Shown here piece by piece: positions 32,678-42,299 of a stretch of DNA of 48,778 nt; the first letter of the stretch is position 1; the number at the start of each line of letters is the position of its first letter. The stretch is from Elusimicrobiota bacterium. GTDB lineage: Bacteria; Elusimicrobiota; Elusimicrobia; UBA1565; UBA9628. The notes beneath the pieces are model-generated. The model was not told the origin of the DNA. It saw only the letters and a program-made list of their open reading frames with translations, and made no database searches. Position numbers and translations under genes: made by a program. Where the stretch lies: contig JACRNU010000014.1 in NCBI GenBank assembly GCA_016234805.1, forward strand, positions 1-48,778. The letters run 5' to 3'.

Positions 32678-33702
32678 CCGAGGCTGACCTTGTAGCCCAC
32701 TCCGAGCTCGGCCATGGGCTTGATGCCGATGTCGAGCGTCGCGCTCCTCAGGCTCATGCCCACGCCGGCGGTGAAGGCCGTCATCATGCCCAGGTCGTCG
32801 AAGGTCCTGCTCGAGAATCCCAGCCTCAAGGCCGCCCCGGCGGTCTTGGACAGCTGGAGGCCGTATTCAAAGCCCACCCGTCCCTCAGGCGAGCCGAAGT
32901 AAGGCAGGCCGACCCCGGCCGCGGTGATGAGCCGCGAGTTCTTCAGGGGCCAATCGTAGGAGACGCCGGCGTCCAGTTCCACCGGCGCCATCTGGCCCCT
33001 GTTGATGAATTTCAGCCTTTCGCCCACGTTCCGGAAGGCGAATCCCAGAACGAGCCCCTTGAGGTAGGAGGGCCTGAAAAGGACTCCCCCGTCATAGAGG
33101 ATCGCGGAGCCGCTCCGGCCATGGATGCTCTCCCGGACGTACTTCACGCCGAGACCGGCCATCACGGCGCCGGTCCACGGCTCCACGTCGCGGCTCAGGG
33201 GCCGAGACAGCCCCGGGATGTTCCACTTCTCCCCGAAATAATCCCGGACCGACTGGACCTCGCCGGATTGGAACTGCGTGGCATAGGCCACGGAAACGGC
33301 TTCCGCGTGAGGGGTGAACCTCCCGGTCTCCAGATTCCCGTTCGTGACCACGGGCAGGGAATCCTGAGATTGGTAGGTCAACGAGACCCCCAGGGCGCCC
33401 TTGAGGAGTTTGACCGGATGGCCGTAAGCCGCGAAGTCGTGGTGGATCGAATGCGCGGGCTCTGCCCGGGTATAGGCGAATGCCGGCCTCTTCAAGGCCG
33501 CCAGGCCCGCCGTGTTCCAGTACAGCGCGTCGGGACCTTCGGCCACGGCCACGAAGGCGTCGCCCATGCCGTAGGACCGGGCTCCGGCGCCGATGCGCAG
33601 GAACTGCGCCGCGGACCCGCCGGTATTGTCCAGGAACGCTCGCGCCGGCCCGGAGGGGAAGGCCGCGGCCAGCAGGGCGACGAGGAGGACCCGTGTCTTC
33701 AT
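32665..33702 (-). CDS. PorV/PorQ-family outer membrane protein
   Basis: 345 residues with a signal peptide (LLVALLAAAFPSGPARA). The mature N-terminus AAQFLRIGAGARSYGMGDAFVAVAEGPDALYWNTAGLA is the hallmark of the PorV/UPF0164 group of outer membrane beta-barrels, and the rest alternates as amphipathic strands ending in Phe (VSLGYRF). In type IX secretion systems PorV shuttles cargo; in other phyla the role is less clear. Its neighbour upstream is a secreted giant protease with a FlgD-like tail, which would suit an export or attachment role. The start overlaps the stop of that gene by 4 nt. Confidence 0.85.
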   Translation of the reverse strand: MKTRVLLVALLAAAFPSGPARAFLDNTGGSAAQFLRIGAGARSYGMGDAFVAVAEGPDALYWNTAGLAALKRPAFAYTRAEPAHSIHHDFAAYGHPVKLLKGALGVSLTYQSQDSLPVVTNGNLETGRFTPHAEAVSVAYATQFQSGEVQSVRDYFGEKWNIPGLSRPLSRDVEPWTGAVMAGLGVKYVRESIHGRSGSAILYDGGVLFRPSYLKGLVLGFAFRNVGERLKFINRGQMAPVELDAGVSYDWPLKNSRLITAAGVGLPYFGSPEGRVGFEYGLQLSKTAGAALRLGFSSRTFDDLGMMTAFTAGVGMSLRSATLDIGIKPMAELGVGYKVSLGYRF

Positions 33703-36230
33703 CGGATGACCGCCGCGCTCCGGACGGTCTTGGCGCCGTCGGACTCGATGACGACCAGGTAGGTCCCGGTCCCGACCCGGTGGCCGCGGGTGTTCCTGCC
33801 GTCCCAGTGCAGGACGCCCGAGGCGCCGGCCGTGCCTTCATCGAGCAGCTCTCCCGTGTTCGTGTAGACGCGCACCCGCGCCTGGGCCGGAAGCCTGGAG
33901 ATGGTGAGCACGCTCCCGCCATGAAGGGAGTCGCCGGATTCCGGCTCCCAGGGGATGGGGTATATCTCGACTGCGGACACGTCCGTGCCGGGCTGGACGA
34001 TGAGAGGGGCGAAGAAGGAGAAGTGGTCCACGAGGCCGGTCAGGGTCTTGGCGCCCCGGTCCAGGCTCGATGGCAGGGTCAGCCACTTGTGGGAGGTGTC
34101 GTCATAGCGGGCGAGCATCAGCAATCGGTCGTCGACCCCGACAGGAAGCTCGTAACCGATCGTGATCGGGATCGGCTTGGTGGGCTGCAGGCCCCCGGCG
34201 CTCAAGGAGAATCCCGCGCCCGCGCCGATGAAGGCGAATTCAGCCTGCCCGGCCAGAGGAGGCAGTTCGGCCGCGACCGAGGTGTTGAGCTCCACGGGAG
34301 TGCCGACCGCGAAGGTCTTCTCAGCGATGCTGACCCTGATGAATCTGACCTCCGGGTAGGGAGGCGTCACGCTCAGCTCCGTGGATCCCGTGACCGGGGA
34401 AGAGGATATCTGCGGCACCAGGGTGCGCGTCGAGCCCATGAGCGTGTAGGCCGCGGCTCCGTCAGCGTTCAGGGAGCCCACCCTCAGATAGTAGGTGGTC
34501 GAATGCGCCAGCCCGGCCACCGACCCGCCGGTCGACGCTGCTCCGGCCACGTCCGCTGAATGGACCGTGCCGGTGAAGCTCTGCGCCGAGGAGAGCTGGA
34601 TGCGATAGCCCGAACAGGTCTCGGATGAAGCGGCAGGAGGGGACACTGGCCGGGCCTGCCACCGCACCGTCGCGCTCGTGAAGGTGACGGAGAGGAAAGC
34701 CGGCGGGTCGGCGCTCGGGGGCTCGGGCAAGGTGTAGGCGGGGGAGAGGTCGACATAGGAGGTGTCCGGGTTTCCCGGCTCGAGGGCGCGCGCCCTCACC
34801 CGCGCGTAGTACACCGTGTTCGAAGACAAGGAGACCGCGGCCGAAGACAGCGAGGTCGTGGCGCTCGCGTCAGGGCTGCCGAACCCAGGATCGCCGTCCA
34901 CGAGGATGTCGTATGTCGTGCCCGTCCGGTTTCCGCTCGACCAGACGAAGGTGATGGAGGTGAAGTACACCGTGGAGGATGACGAGGCGGGAGGCGCGGG
35001 GAAGGTCGCGGTGCTGCGGTCGGCGGGCAGGGCAGCCTGGGAGAAGGCCGTGGGCGTCCCGGTCACGTTCAAGGCCGCGGTCTGCAGGTAATACCTGCGG
35101 TTGGACTCAAGGCCCGCGAAAGGCGCGGCATTGGACCCGGCGGACATGACTCCGGAGACCTGGGCGTGGATGACCGAGAAGTCCGAGGCAGTGGAGAGCT
35201 GCGCCACATAGCCCGTGCCCGCGGCGTTCGCCCCGCTGTCGAAGAGAGCGAGGAAGCTCTCGTTCGACACGGCCTGGAAAAAGGGCGCAGTGGGCGACAC
35301 CGGGGAGGCCAGGGTCCCGGTGGATGAAAGGCTGCGGTACGCCGTGGGGGCCGGCTGGCCGCCGTGGCTGACGGCCCGCACCCGGGCGTAGTAGACGCTG
35401 TTCGAGGTCAGGCCGGTGAAGCCCGCGGAGGAGTTGCGCGTGAAGGATGAGACCACGACCTGGCTGAAGAAGTCCGCCCCGCGCGAGACCTGCGCCTCGT
35501 AGACCGTCCCGGCGGGATTGCCGCCGGACGTCCACGACACCGTCAGCGCCTGGTCTGCGACCGCGGAGAACAGCGGCGTGGCGGTGGAGGGGGACAACGC
35601 GTAGGTCGCCACCGGGCCCGGGCTCCACGACGGCCCTCCGGCCGGCCAGACCCGGAAGTAGTAGCTCGTATTCACCTGGAGGCCCGTGAAGAGGTTCTGG
35701 AACAGGTCCGTCCCGGCCGCGCTCGACACGGTGCCGGTGAAGTTCGAAGCGGTCGAGGCCTGCGCCGTGTACGCCAGCCCGGAGGGGTTCCCTCCGGCTG
35801 TCCAGCTCAACCGGAGTTGGCGCGTCCCGTAGTCCGAGAAGCTCCCCGGACCAGGCGCGGTCAGCGAGGTCAAGGTGTAGACCTGGCTCCCATAGGCCGT
35901 CCGGGTCTCGTTGCCGAGCTGGTTCAAGACCGCGATCCGGAGGTAGTAGCTCGTCAGGGACGTCAGTCCCGGGACCGTCAATTTGGTGGAGGCCGGGTAG
36001 ACGGCCGACGCGGTGGAGAAGACCGTGCCGGTGAAATCCGAGGCCGTGGAAGCGTCCACCCTGTACCCGCTGTTGCTCGTCAACACCTCGTTGAAGGTCG
36101 CGGTCATGCTCGAGACCCAGGGCGTCGCGGCCGTCACCGCGCTGGCCTCGGCGGTGGTCGCGGTGCTCGGCGACACGGCGGGCCCGCCCGCGCACACCGT
36201 GTTCGGCTTGCCGCAGCCGTGTTGCCGAGC
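33699..36230 (-). pseudogene. FN3-repeat and FlgD-like C-terminal part of the giant subtilisin, out of frame
   Basis: This frame carries the continuation of the gene starting at 37795: at least seven fibronectin-III-like repeats with the recurring pattern S-x-x-Y-Y-x-R-V/I, then a VEIYPIPWEPESG ... LPAQARVRVYTNTGELLDEG ... LHWDGRNTRGHRVGTGTYL domain, a FlgD-Ig-like fold also used as a surface sorting domain. The junction with the protease frame lies at about 36200-36230, where reading has to slip by -1. No credible start codon or signal peptide exists for this part alone, so I treat it as the 3' half of one gene. Confidence 0.75.
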
Positions 36231-37795
36231 ATGACGCTCGGATCGGTGGCCACATACACGTTGTAGGAGGGGGCGTTGGCGACCGCGTTCCAGGTCCAGG
36301 TGATCGAGTTCGGGGTCGCGGCGGTGACCGCGGACCCGGTGGGCACGCCGGGCCTGAGCGCGCCCCTGGCGTCGATCATGCCTGCCCCGCAATTCGACGT
36401 GTCGCAGGTGGAACCCCCGACAAAAGGCCGCGAGCAGGCCTGGAGGTCTGTCAGGACGTTGGCCGGGGTCAGGCTCGAGTTGAACGCTCTCATGAGCGCC
36501 ACGATGCCCGAGACATGGGGCGCGGCCATGCTGGTGCCGTTCAACTCGACCCCGGTGTCGGCGACAGGGATCGTCAGCCCCGTGTTAAGGAGGGAATACA
36601 CGCCGTCAGCGCCCTCGCCGCCCGGGGCGGAGACCTCCACTTCAGGCCCGTAGTTGCTGTACGAGGCGCGGTTCCCAGCCCGGTTGACGGCAGCCACCGT
36701 GATCACCCCATTGCAGTTGCCTGGAGGGGAACCGGCCGCTGCGCCGCCGGCATTGCCCGCGGCCGCCACGATCACGGCGCCGGCGGCGATGGCATCGTTG
36801 ATCGCGCTCTGATAGGAGGCAGGGCACATGCCGGCGCCCTGGATGCTCATGTTGATCACCTTGGCCGGATTGGCATTGGCCGGGACCCCGACGACGGACC
36901 CGCCCGCTGCCCAACGGATGCCGTCCACGATGTCCGAGTCGTAGCCCCCGCACTTGCCCAGCACGCGCACGGGGAGGATCTTGGAGGTCCAATCAACGCC
37001 GGCCCCATAGGCGGCATTGTTGGGCGTGGCTCCGATGGTGCCGGTCACATGGGTCCCATGCCAGGAGGAGTCGTCGACACCGCAGCCTTGGAAGAAATCC
37101 CCTGAGACGGGGTCTGTCCCGGCATCTTCCAGGACGCTGATCCAATCTCCGGGATCCGAAGGGTCGGAGTCCCTGCCGCTGCCGTCATTGGCCGTGTAGT
37201 ACAGGCCGGAACCGTCCTGGGAGATGAAATCATAGCCCTGGACCAGGCGCCCTGCGTCGATATCCGCATGGGTAAGGATCCCGGTGTCCAGGACCGCCAC
37301 CACCACGGAAGCGGCTCCTGTCGTGATATCCCAGGCAGAAGGCAGGTTAGCCCCGGCTTTCTCGGTCGCGGGCGCGTAGTAGTGCCACTGGCTGCCCCCG
37401 TATTGGGGGTCGGTGGGGACAAGGGCAGGGTAGCGCCTGATGTCAGGCTCGGCGTACTCCACGTCCGGGTCGGCCATGAGGCGCTTGGCCACGGCCTGGG
37501 CCTCATCCAGGCTCATCTTCCGCGGGAGCTTCATGACATGGGCCCTGCCGGACATTCCCCTGAAGAAAGTGAGCTTTTCGCGCGACGAAGCGCTCAGCTT
37601 GGAGACCCTCTCGCTGCTCAGAACCTTGACCCCGGACTCAGCGCGGTCGCGGATCTTGACGATCATCCGGTGGGTGGATTCCTGGCGGCCAGGAGCCGCC
37701 GTCCCCGAAGGCGAGAGCGCGGCGGAGACGCGGCCGGCCGCCAACAGCACGGCCAGGCAAGGGATCGTTCTCAGGGCCCGGCGCCAGGAGATCAT
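36210..37795 (-). pseudogene. Secreted subtilisin-family (S8) serine protease, N-terminal part before a frameshift
   Basis: A signal peptide (IPCLAVLLAAGRVSA), an I9-type propeptide (HRMIVKIRDRAE ... ADPDVEYAEPD) and a subtilisin domain with an intact triad: Asp170 (AVLDTGI), His246 (SSWHGTHVTG), Ser422 (NGTSMAAPHVSG), plus the oxyanion Asn in AAAGNAGG. The first FN3 repeat starts at about 485 and is cut when the frame turns into Arg/Pro-rich sequence at about 36215. With the following frame the protein would be about 1360 residues. It is likely either a sequencing error or a genuine phase break. TATAAT lies upstream on this strand near 37838. Confidence 0.85.
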
Positions 37796-37901
37796 GTCCA
37801 AAAGGGAGGCGGAGCCTCTCTTATGGAATAATTATAACAGGGGCCCGCTGTCAGCTGGTTTCAGGATTGTTACGCCCTGCCGTCGGCAGGGGGATAGGCT
37901 C

Positions 37902-38576
37902 TTAGTGGGGGTCCTCCGGAGAGATGAGGCCCATGTCGATGCCCCTGACCACGGCCTCGGTCCGGTTGGAGACGGAGAGCTTCTGGAAGATGCTGTTGAG
38001 GTGGTTCTTGATGGTCTTGACGCTGCACGTCAGGTCCGAGGCGATCTCCTTGTTGGACTTGCCGCGGCCGAGCAGGGCGAGGACCTTGATCTCGGTCTTG
38101 GTCAGGGCCACGAGGGAAGCCTCGGCGTTGACGTTGCCCATCTGGCGCAAGCCGTCGATGAGCTTGTTCATGACGGGCTGGGGGATCATGATACCCTTGT
38201 CCGCGAAGGCCTTCAAGGCGTTGACGAGCTCCGAGGCGGGCAGCATCTTGGAGAGGTAGCCGTTGGCCCCGGCCTGGATGGCCTCCATCACGTGCGACTC
38301 GTCCTCGTAGGAGGAGAGCATCAGCACGTTCGTGGAAGGACACTCCTTATGGATCTGCCGCGTGGCGGCGATCCCGTCCATGTGGGGGAGCTTGATGTCC
38401 ATGAGGATGACGTCGGGCTTGAGCTTCTTGACGAGCCGGATGGCCTCCGGGCCGTCTCCGGCCTCGCCCACGACCTCGACCCACTTCTCGTTCTCGAGCA
38501 GGTCGCGGATGCCCTCGCGGAAGAGCGTCTGATCGTCGGCCAGCACCACCCTGATCTTCTTCGTCGTCTTTGCCAT
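37902..38576 (-). CDS. NarL/FixJ-type response regulator
   Basis: 224 residues. Receiver domain: VVLADDQTLFREGI, phospho-Asp in VILMDIKLPHMDG, Ser/Thr switch in MLSSYED and Lys in GYLSKML. Output: a LuxR-type helix-turn-helix, LTKTEIKVLALLGRGKSNKEIASDL and KTIKNHLNSIFQKL. It binds DNA on phosphorylation. ATG at 38576 follows GGGGGTGG; an ATG at 38588 is possible and lies at the edge of the repeat cluster. No histidine kinase is next to it. Confidence 0.93.
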   Translation of the reverse strand: MAKTTKKIRVVLADDQTLFREGIRDLLENEKWVEVVGEAGDGPEAIRLVKKLKPDVILMDIKLPHMDGIAATRQIHKECPSTNVLMLSSYEDESHVMEAIQAGANGYLSKMLPASELVNALKAFADKGIMIPQPVMNKLIDGLRQMGNVNAEASLVALTKTEIKVLALLGRGKSNKEIASDLTCSVKTIKNHLNSIFQKLSVSNRTEAVVRGIDMGLISPEDPH

Positions 38577-38587
38577 GCCCACCCCCA

Positions 38588-38682
38588 TGCTGGTGTCAGA
38601 CGATAAGGCCTGCTGGTGTCAGACGATAAGGTGTGAAGTATTCGTTTCTTATCGTCTGACACCAACACAATCGTCTGACACC
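38588..38682. repeat. Four-copy repeat cluster between the response regulator and tRNA-Met
   Basis: Two direct 21-bp copies beginning TGCTGGTGTCAGACGATAAG (38588-38608, 38611-38631) are followed by inverted copies CTTATCGTCTGACACCA (38648-38664) and ATCGTCTGACACC (38670-38682). The copies can pair into alternative hairpins. The cluster covers the whole upstream region of the response regulator. Confidence 0.88.
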
Positions 38683-38689
38683 GTATATA

Positions 38690-38705
38690 TACCATATTTT
38701 TGGTA
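38690..38705. promoter_or_regulatory. AT-rich inverted repeat upstream of tRNA-Met
   Basis: A near-palindrome TACCATATTTTTGGTA (TACCA/TGGTA arms) sits 15 nt before the tRNA, and TATGAT at 38704-38709 could be its -10 box. It may be the promoter/operator of the tRNA or of the divergent regulator. Confidence 0.4.
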
Positions 38706-38719
38706 TGATCGGTTGGTAC

Positions 38720-38792
38720 GGCGCGGTAGCTCAGAGGTTAGAGCGGGCGTTTCATAAGCGTCAGGCCGGTGGTTCAATTCCACCCCGCGCCA
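38720..38792 (+). tRNA. tRNA-Met (anticodon CAU), elongator or Ile2 type
   Basis: A 73-nt tRNA: acceptor GGCGCGG/CCGCGCC, D stem GCTC/GAGC, anticodon loop TTCATAA (CAT), T arm CCGGTGG-TTCAATT-CCACC. The G1-C72 pair and lack of three G-C pairs in the anticodon stem rule out the initiator. CAT can be elongator Met or lysidine-modified Ile; the sequence alone does not settle which. CCA is not encoded. Confidence 0.92.
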
Positions 38793-38824
38793 GACTTCCC
38801 ATCCTTCTCGCCCGGAGGCACCGC

Positions 38825-39532
38825 ATGGGCATGACGGCAGCCATGGTCCTGTCGGCCGCGCTCATCCTCGTCCCTGTCTCAAGCCGCGGAGCCGCGCCCT
38901 CCGGCCTCGACGCCGAGGGCATCGCGCTCCTCCTCCAGGGCGACTACGCAGGGGCGCTCAAGAAGTTCGACGCCTCCATCGCCCGGCACCCGAAGAACGC
39001 CCAGGCCCTGGCCAACCGGTGCACGGCCCGCTACAAGCTCGGGGACATGGACGGCTCCATCGCGGATTTCAAGTCCGCGGTCGCTCTCAAGCGGACCCTG
39101 AAGGGTGAGATCTCCGCCCAGATCAGCGACGCCTACTATCGCCGGGCCCTGTGGCTCGCGGAAAAAGGAGAGCGCGCCAAGGCCGCCCTGGACCTCTACG
39201 ACTCGGTGCGGCTCAACCGCAGGAACCCGCGGGCATACGCAAAGATCGGCGAGCTGGCGATCCTCAACGCCGAGTTCCGGACCGCGGTCGACTACTTCGA
39301 CAGGGCGCTTAAGCTCGACAAGAACCTCGACGCCGCCCTGGCCGGACGGGCCAGGGCGCTCCTCGAGCTCGGCAAGACCCGGCAGGCCCTGGCGGACGTT
39401 GACACCGCGATCCTCCTGCGGCCGTCGGAAGCGGCCTATTTCGAGCTGCGCGCCGAGGCGCACAAGACCCTCGGGAGAGCCGACCAGGCCGCGAAAGACG
39501 AACGCTGGGCGCACGAATTGAGGAAGAAATAG
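38825..39532 (+). CDS. Secreted or periplasmic TPR protein
   Basis: 235 residues with a signal peptide (MTAAMVLSAALILVPVSSRGAA) and at least five TPR units, for example LLLQGDYAGALKKFDASIARHPKN, NAEFRTAVDYFDRALKLDKNLD and GKTRQALADVDTAILLRPSE. It is a protein-binding scaffold of unknown partner. Its ATG is 32 bp after the tRNA. Confidence 0.8.
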   Translation: MGMTAAMVLSAALILVPVSSRGAAPSGLDAEGIALLLQGDYAGALKKFDASIARHPKNAQALANRCTARYKLGDMDGSIADFKSAVALKRTLKGEISAQISDAYYRRALWLAEKGERAKAALDLYDSVRLNRRNPRAYAKIGELAILNAEFRTAVDYFDRALKLDKNLDAALAGRARALLELGKTRQALADVDTAILLRPSEAAYFELRAEAHKTLGRADQAAKDERWAHELRKK

Positions 39533-39631
39533 ACCCCGCCCCTTGAATGAAGCGGGCACATTTTGTTCAATGATGACCTCTTATTACGCACATTCAGGCA
39601 TCATCAAAGGCAACTCAACAGGAGGAGCTGC

Positions 39632-39811
39632 ATGGCAGAGACAATGGTCGTGGTGAGCAAAGTCAAGGGGATGGTCAAGCAGGCGGGCCTGCGGACCGGC
39701 GGAGACTACGTCGAAGCGCTCTCGAAGAAGATCGCCGAGATCGTCCAGGCGTCCATCAACAAGGTCAACACCGAAGGCGGCAAGAAGACCCTCGGCGCCG
39801 AAGACATTTAA
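39632..39811 (+). CDS. Small histone-fold protein (bacterial histone)
   Basis: 59 residues behind an AGGAGGAG ribosome site. The sequence follows the histone fold: a first helix (VSKVKGMVKQAG), a loop (LRTGGD), a long central helix (YVEALSKKIAEIVQASINKV), the loop NTEGGKKTL (matching archaeal GRKT) and the paired Asp in GAED at the truncated third helix. It resembles the short bacterial histones such as Bdellovibrio Bd0055, which bind DNA as dimers. Lysines cluster in the first helix and around the KKT loop. Its single-gene setting and strong ribosome site suggest abundant expression. Confidence 0.8.
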   Translation: MAETMVVVSKVKGMVKQAGLRTGGDYVEALSKKIAEIVQASINKVNTEGGKKTLGAEDI

Positions 39812-39833
39812 TCGGTCCCCAACGGCGGTCCCG

Positions 39834-40844
39834 TTGAGCACCTTGGCCACCCCAGGGGTGTCAGCCGTCACATTCCGGGATTTCATGGAAACCGCCCTCT
39901 ACGGCGAGGGAGGTTTCTATGGGAGACGCACGGCCAAGGCGGATTTCTTCACCGCTCCCGAGCTGCACCCGGTTTTCGCGGAGGTCCTCGCCGGCGAGAT
40001 CAGCCGGGGGCTCTCGGAGCTCGAGCGGAGCGGAGCGCCGCGCCCCTACTCCATCGTCGAGATGGGCTCGGGTTCGGGCCTGCTGGCTGAGCAGGTCATC
40101 GCGGCCCTGCGCCGCGACGGCCCCGGCCGCTCCCAGGGAGTCCGCTATGTCCTCGTCGAGCGCGAGCGCAAGCTCCTCGTCTCGAGCGTGCTCAAGCTCT
40201 CCGAGACCGGCATGCGCGTCTCCGGCCTCTCCGACATCTCGGAGCTCAATCCCACGGCCGGCGTCTTCTTCTCCAACGAGCTCCTCGACGCCCTGCCGTT
40301 CCACCTGCTCGAGCGCAGGGGGGAGAAGGTGCACGAGGTCTACGTCGGCTCCGACGGCGCCGTCACGCTGGGCGAGCTGTCGGACCCCGATCTCGAAGGC
40401 TACGCCCGGATCCTGCCGTCGGAGGCCGAGGGACTCCGGCACGCGGTCAGCCTCGAGACCGTGCGCTGGCTCGAGACCGTGTCCCGCCGGCTGACCGCGG
40501 GCAGCCTCATCACCGTGGACTACGGGGCCCGGATGGACCCTTCCGCGGTCAACCTGCCCCGCGCCTACCGGAAGCATGTCTCGGACGACCGGCTGACCTC
40601 CCCGGGGCGGGACCTCACCGCGAACGTGGACTTCGAGACCGTCATCCGCGAGGGCTCCCGGCTGGGTCTCGAGCTCCAATCCTTCGCCACCCTGGGGCGC
40701 TTCCTCATCGACCGCCTGTCCTCCCCGGTCCTGTCCGCTGCAGGGGAGAGTTCCCTGCTCAAGATCAAGACCCTCATCCATCCCGACGGCATGGGAGAGA
40801 CCCACAAGGTCCTCATCCAGAAAAAGGCGGGCCCCACCGAATGA
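39834..40844 (+). CDS. MidA/NDUFAF7-like SAM-dependent methyltransferase
   Basis: 336 residues. The DUF185/MidA pattern is [19 protein letters not shown] near the start, [32 protein letters not shown] (SAM site), [16 protein letters not shown], and [10 protein letters not shown]. In mitochondria NDUFAF7 dimethylates an arginine of NDUFS2, the NuoD counterpart, early in complex I assembly. Here the gene directly precedes nuoA (ATGATG overlap at 40841), which supports the same task. The start is a TTG at 39834 (a GTG at 39858 is possible). Confidence 0.88.
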   Translation: MSTLATPGVSAVTFRDFMETALYGEGGFYGRRTAKADFFTAPELHPVFAEVLAGEISRGLSELERSGAPRPYSIVEMGSGSGLLAEQVIAALRRDGPGRSQGVRYVLVERERKLLVSSVLKLSETGMRVSGLSDISELNPTAGVFFSNELLDALPFHLLERRGEKVHEVYVGSDGAVTLGELSDPDLEGYARILPSEAEGLRHAVSLETVRWLETVSRRLTAGSLITVDYGARMDPSAVNLPRAYRKHVSDDRLTSPGRDLTANVDFETVIREGSRLGLELQSFATLGRFLIDRLSSPVLSAAGESSLLKIKTLIHPDGMGETHKVLIQKKAGPTE

Positions 40845-41197
40845 TGCCCGGCTTCGGCGCGGTCTACGCCCTCTTCATCCTGGCCCTGCTGTTCGCGGCC
40901 GGCGCGCTCGTGACCTCATGGCTCCTGCGGCCGTCCCTGGGCTATGCGAGGAAGCTCACGGTCTACGAGTGCGGCATGCCCACCGTGGGCACGACCCAGG
41001 TCAAGCTGAACATCCGGTTCTACGTCTTCGCGCTCCTGTTCCTCGTCTTCGACGTGGAGACGCTCTACGTCTTCCCGTGGGCGGTCGTGTGCAGGGAAGT
41101 CGGCGGCCTGGCCCTGGCCGAGATGGCGGTCTTCCTCTCCATCCTGTTCCTCGGCCTGATCTACGCCTGGCGCAAGGGGGCCCTCGAATGGGAGTGA
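40841..41197 (+). CDS. nuoA: NADH-quinone oxidoreductase subunit A
   Basis: 118 residues, three membrane helices. YECGMPTVG and [26 protein letters not shown] are the characteristic NuoA motifs. It forms part of the membrane arm near the quinone site of complex I. It overlaps the methyltransferase by 4 nt and nuoB by 10 nt. Confidence 0.96.
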   Translation: MMPGFGAVYALFILALLFAAGALVTSWLLRPSLGYARKLTVYECGMPTVGTTQVKLNIRFYVFALLFLVFDVETLYVFPWAVVCREVGGLALAEMAVFLSILFLGLIYAWRKGALEWE

Positions 41198-41736
41198 TCC
41201 TCGACCATCTTCCCGGAGCCGCCAAGGCCGTCCCGGGCGGCAGCGTGGTCCTGACCTCGGCCGACGTCCTCATCGACTGGTCCAGGAAGTACTCCCTGTG
41301 GCCGGTGACCTTCGGCCTGGCCTGCTGCGCCATCGAGATGATGGCGGCCTACGCCGCTCGCTTCGATTTCGACCGCCTCGGCGTCATCCCCCGCCCCAGC
41401 CCGCGGCAGGCCGACGTCATGATCGTCGCGGGCACGGTGGTCAAGAAGATGGCCGAGCCCATCGTCAGGATCTACCACCAGATGCCGGAACCGCGCTTCG
41501 TCATCTCCATGGGAAGCTGCGCCAACTGCGGGGGCCCCTATTACGACTCCTATTCCGTGGTCAAGGGCGTGGACCGCATCATCCCGGTGGACGTCTACAT
41601 CGCGGGCTGCCCGCCGCGGCCCGAATCGCTCTTCTACGCCGTGGCCAAGCTCCAGGAGAAGATCCAGAAGATGAAGATCTCCAAGGGCGGCGGAGCCACG
41701 CTCCAGGCGGAAACGGGTTCGAGGAACATCGCTTGA
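41188..41736 (+). CDS. nuoB: NADH-quinone oxidoreductase subunit B
   Basis: 182 residues. The four ligands of cluster N2 are visible: the adjacent Cys pair in [11 protein letters not shown], the Cys of MGSCANCGG and the Cys of AGCPPRPE. It passes electrons to quinone. It overlaps nuoA and, by TTGA, nuoC. Gly/Lys-rich tail. Confidence 0.97.
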   Translation: MGVILDHLPGAAKAVPGGSVVLTSADVLIDWSRKYSLWPVTFGLACCAIEMMAAYAARFDFDRLGVIPRPSPRQADVMIVAGTVVKKMAEPIVRIYHQMPEPRFVISMGSCANCGGPYYDSYSVVKGVDRIIPVDVYIAGCPPRPESLFYAVAKLQEKIQKMKISKGGGATLQAETGSRNIA

Positions 41737-42299
41737 ACATCTCGGCCCTTCTTGACGAGGCAGCGGCCAAGGTCCCTGGCGTGCTGCCGTCTTCGGTCCT
41801 TGTGAAGGACTATCCGACCCTGCGCCTGGGCTCGCCGGCGTACCTGCTGCCGTTGGCCTCTTTCCTTAAGGAGAAGGGATTCACCTACCTTGAGATCATC
41901 ACTGCCGTGGACTGGCTCGGGCCCGTGAGCCCGGAAGGCTACCCTCGCGGCGGCCGCAACCCCAACCCCTTGCAGGAGTCCGAGCCGCCCATGGCGGCTC
42001 CTGCCAAAAATCCGGCCGTCCCCTACAAGCCTGTCTTCGACCTGCTCTGGTGCCTCGCCGACATCGACGCGAAAGCGCGGGTCTTCCTGCGCCTCGAGGT
42101 CCCGCGCGAGAACCCCGTGGTCCCGAGCCTGACAGGGCTCTTCAAGGCCGCGGACTGGCAGGAGCGGGAGACCTTCGACCTCCTCGGAATCCGGTTCGAG
42201 GGACACCCGAACCTCGCCAAGATACTGACCCCCGAGTTCCTGAAGGGGCATCCTCTCAGGAAAGATTACGCGCACGTGAAGGACAAGTATGACGAATAA
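41733..42299 (+). CDS. nuoC: NADH-quinone oxidoreductase subunit C with a proline-rich insertion
   Basis: 188 residues from a TTG overlapping the nuoB stop. The C-terminal signature [21 protein letters not shown] then [10 protein letters not shown] is clear. Between the strand AVDWLG and [11 protein letters not shown] there is an extra segment of about 35 residues (63-98), rich in Pro, Gly and Asn, where the family usually has a short turn. It is the 30-kDa peripheral arm subunit. Confidence 0.92.
   Translation: MNISALLDEAAAKVPGVLPSSVLVKDYPTLRLGSPAYLLPLASFLKEKGFTYLEIITAVDWLGPVSPEGYPRGGRNPNPLQESEPPMAAPAKNPAVPYKPVFDLLWCLADIDAKARVFLRLEVPRENPVVPSLTGLFKAADWQERETFDLLGIRFEGHPNLAKILTPEFLKGHPLRKDYAHVKDKYDE

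Noticed and set aside
38588-38682. CRISPR array
   Set aside because: Repeats are in both orientations, spacers are 2-16 nt, and no cas gene is present.
38720-38792. Initiator tRNA-fMet
   Set aside because: The first acceptor pair is G-C and the anticodon stem lacks the three consecutive G-C pairs of initiators.
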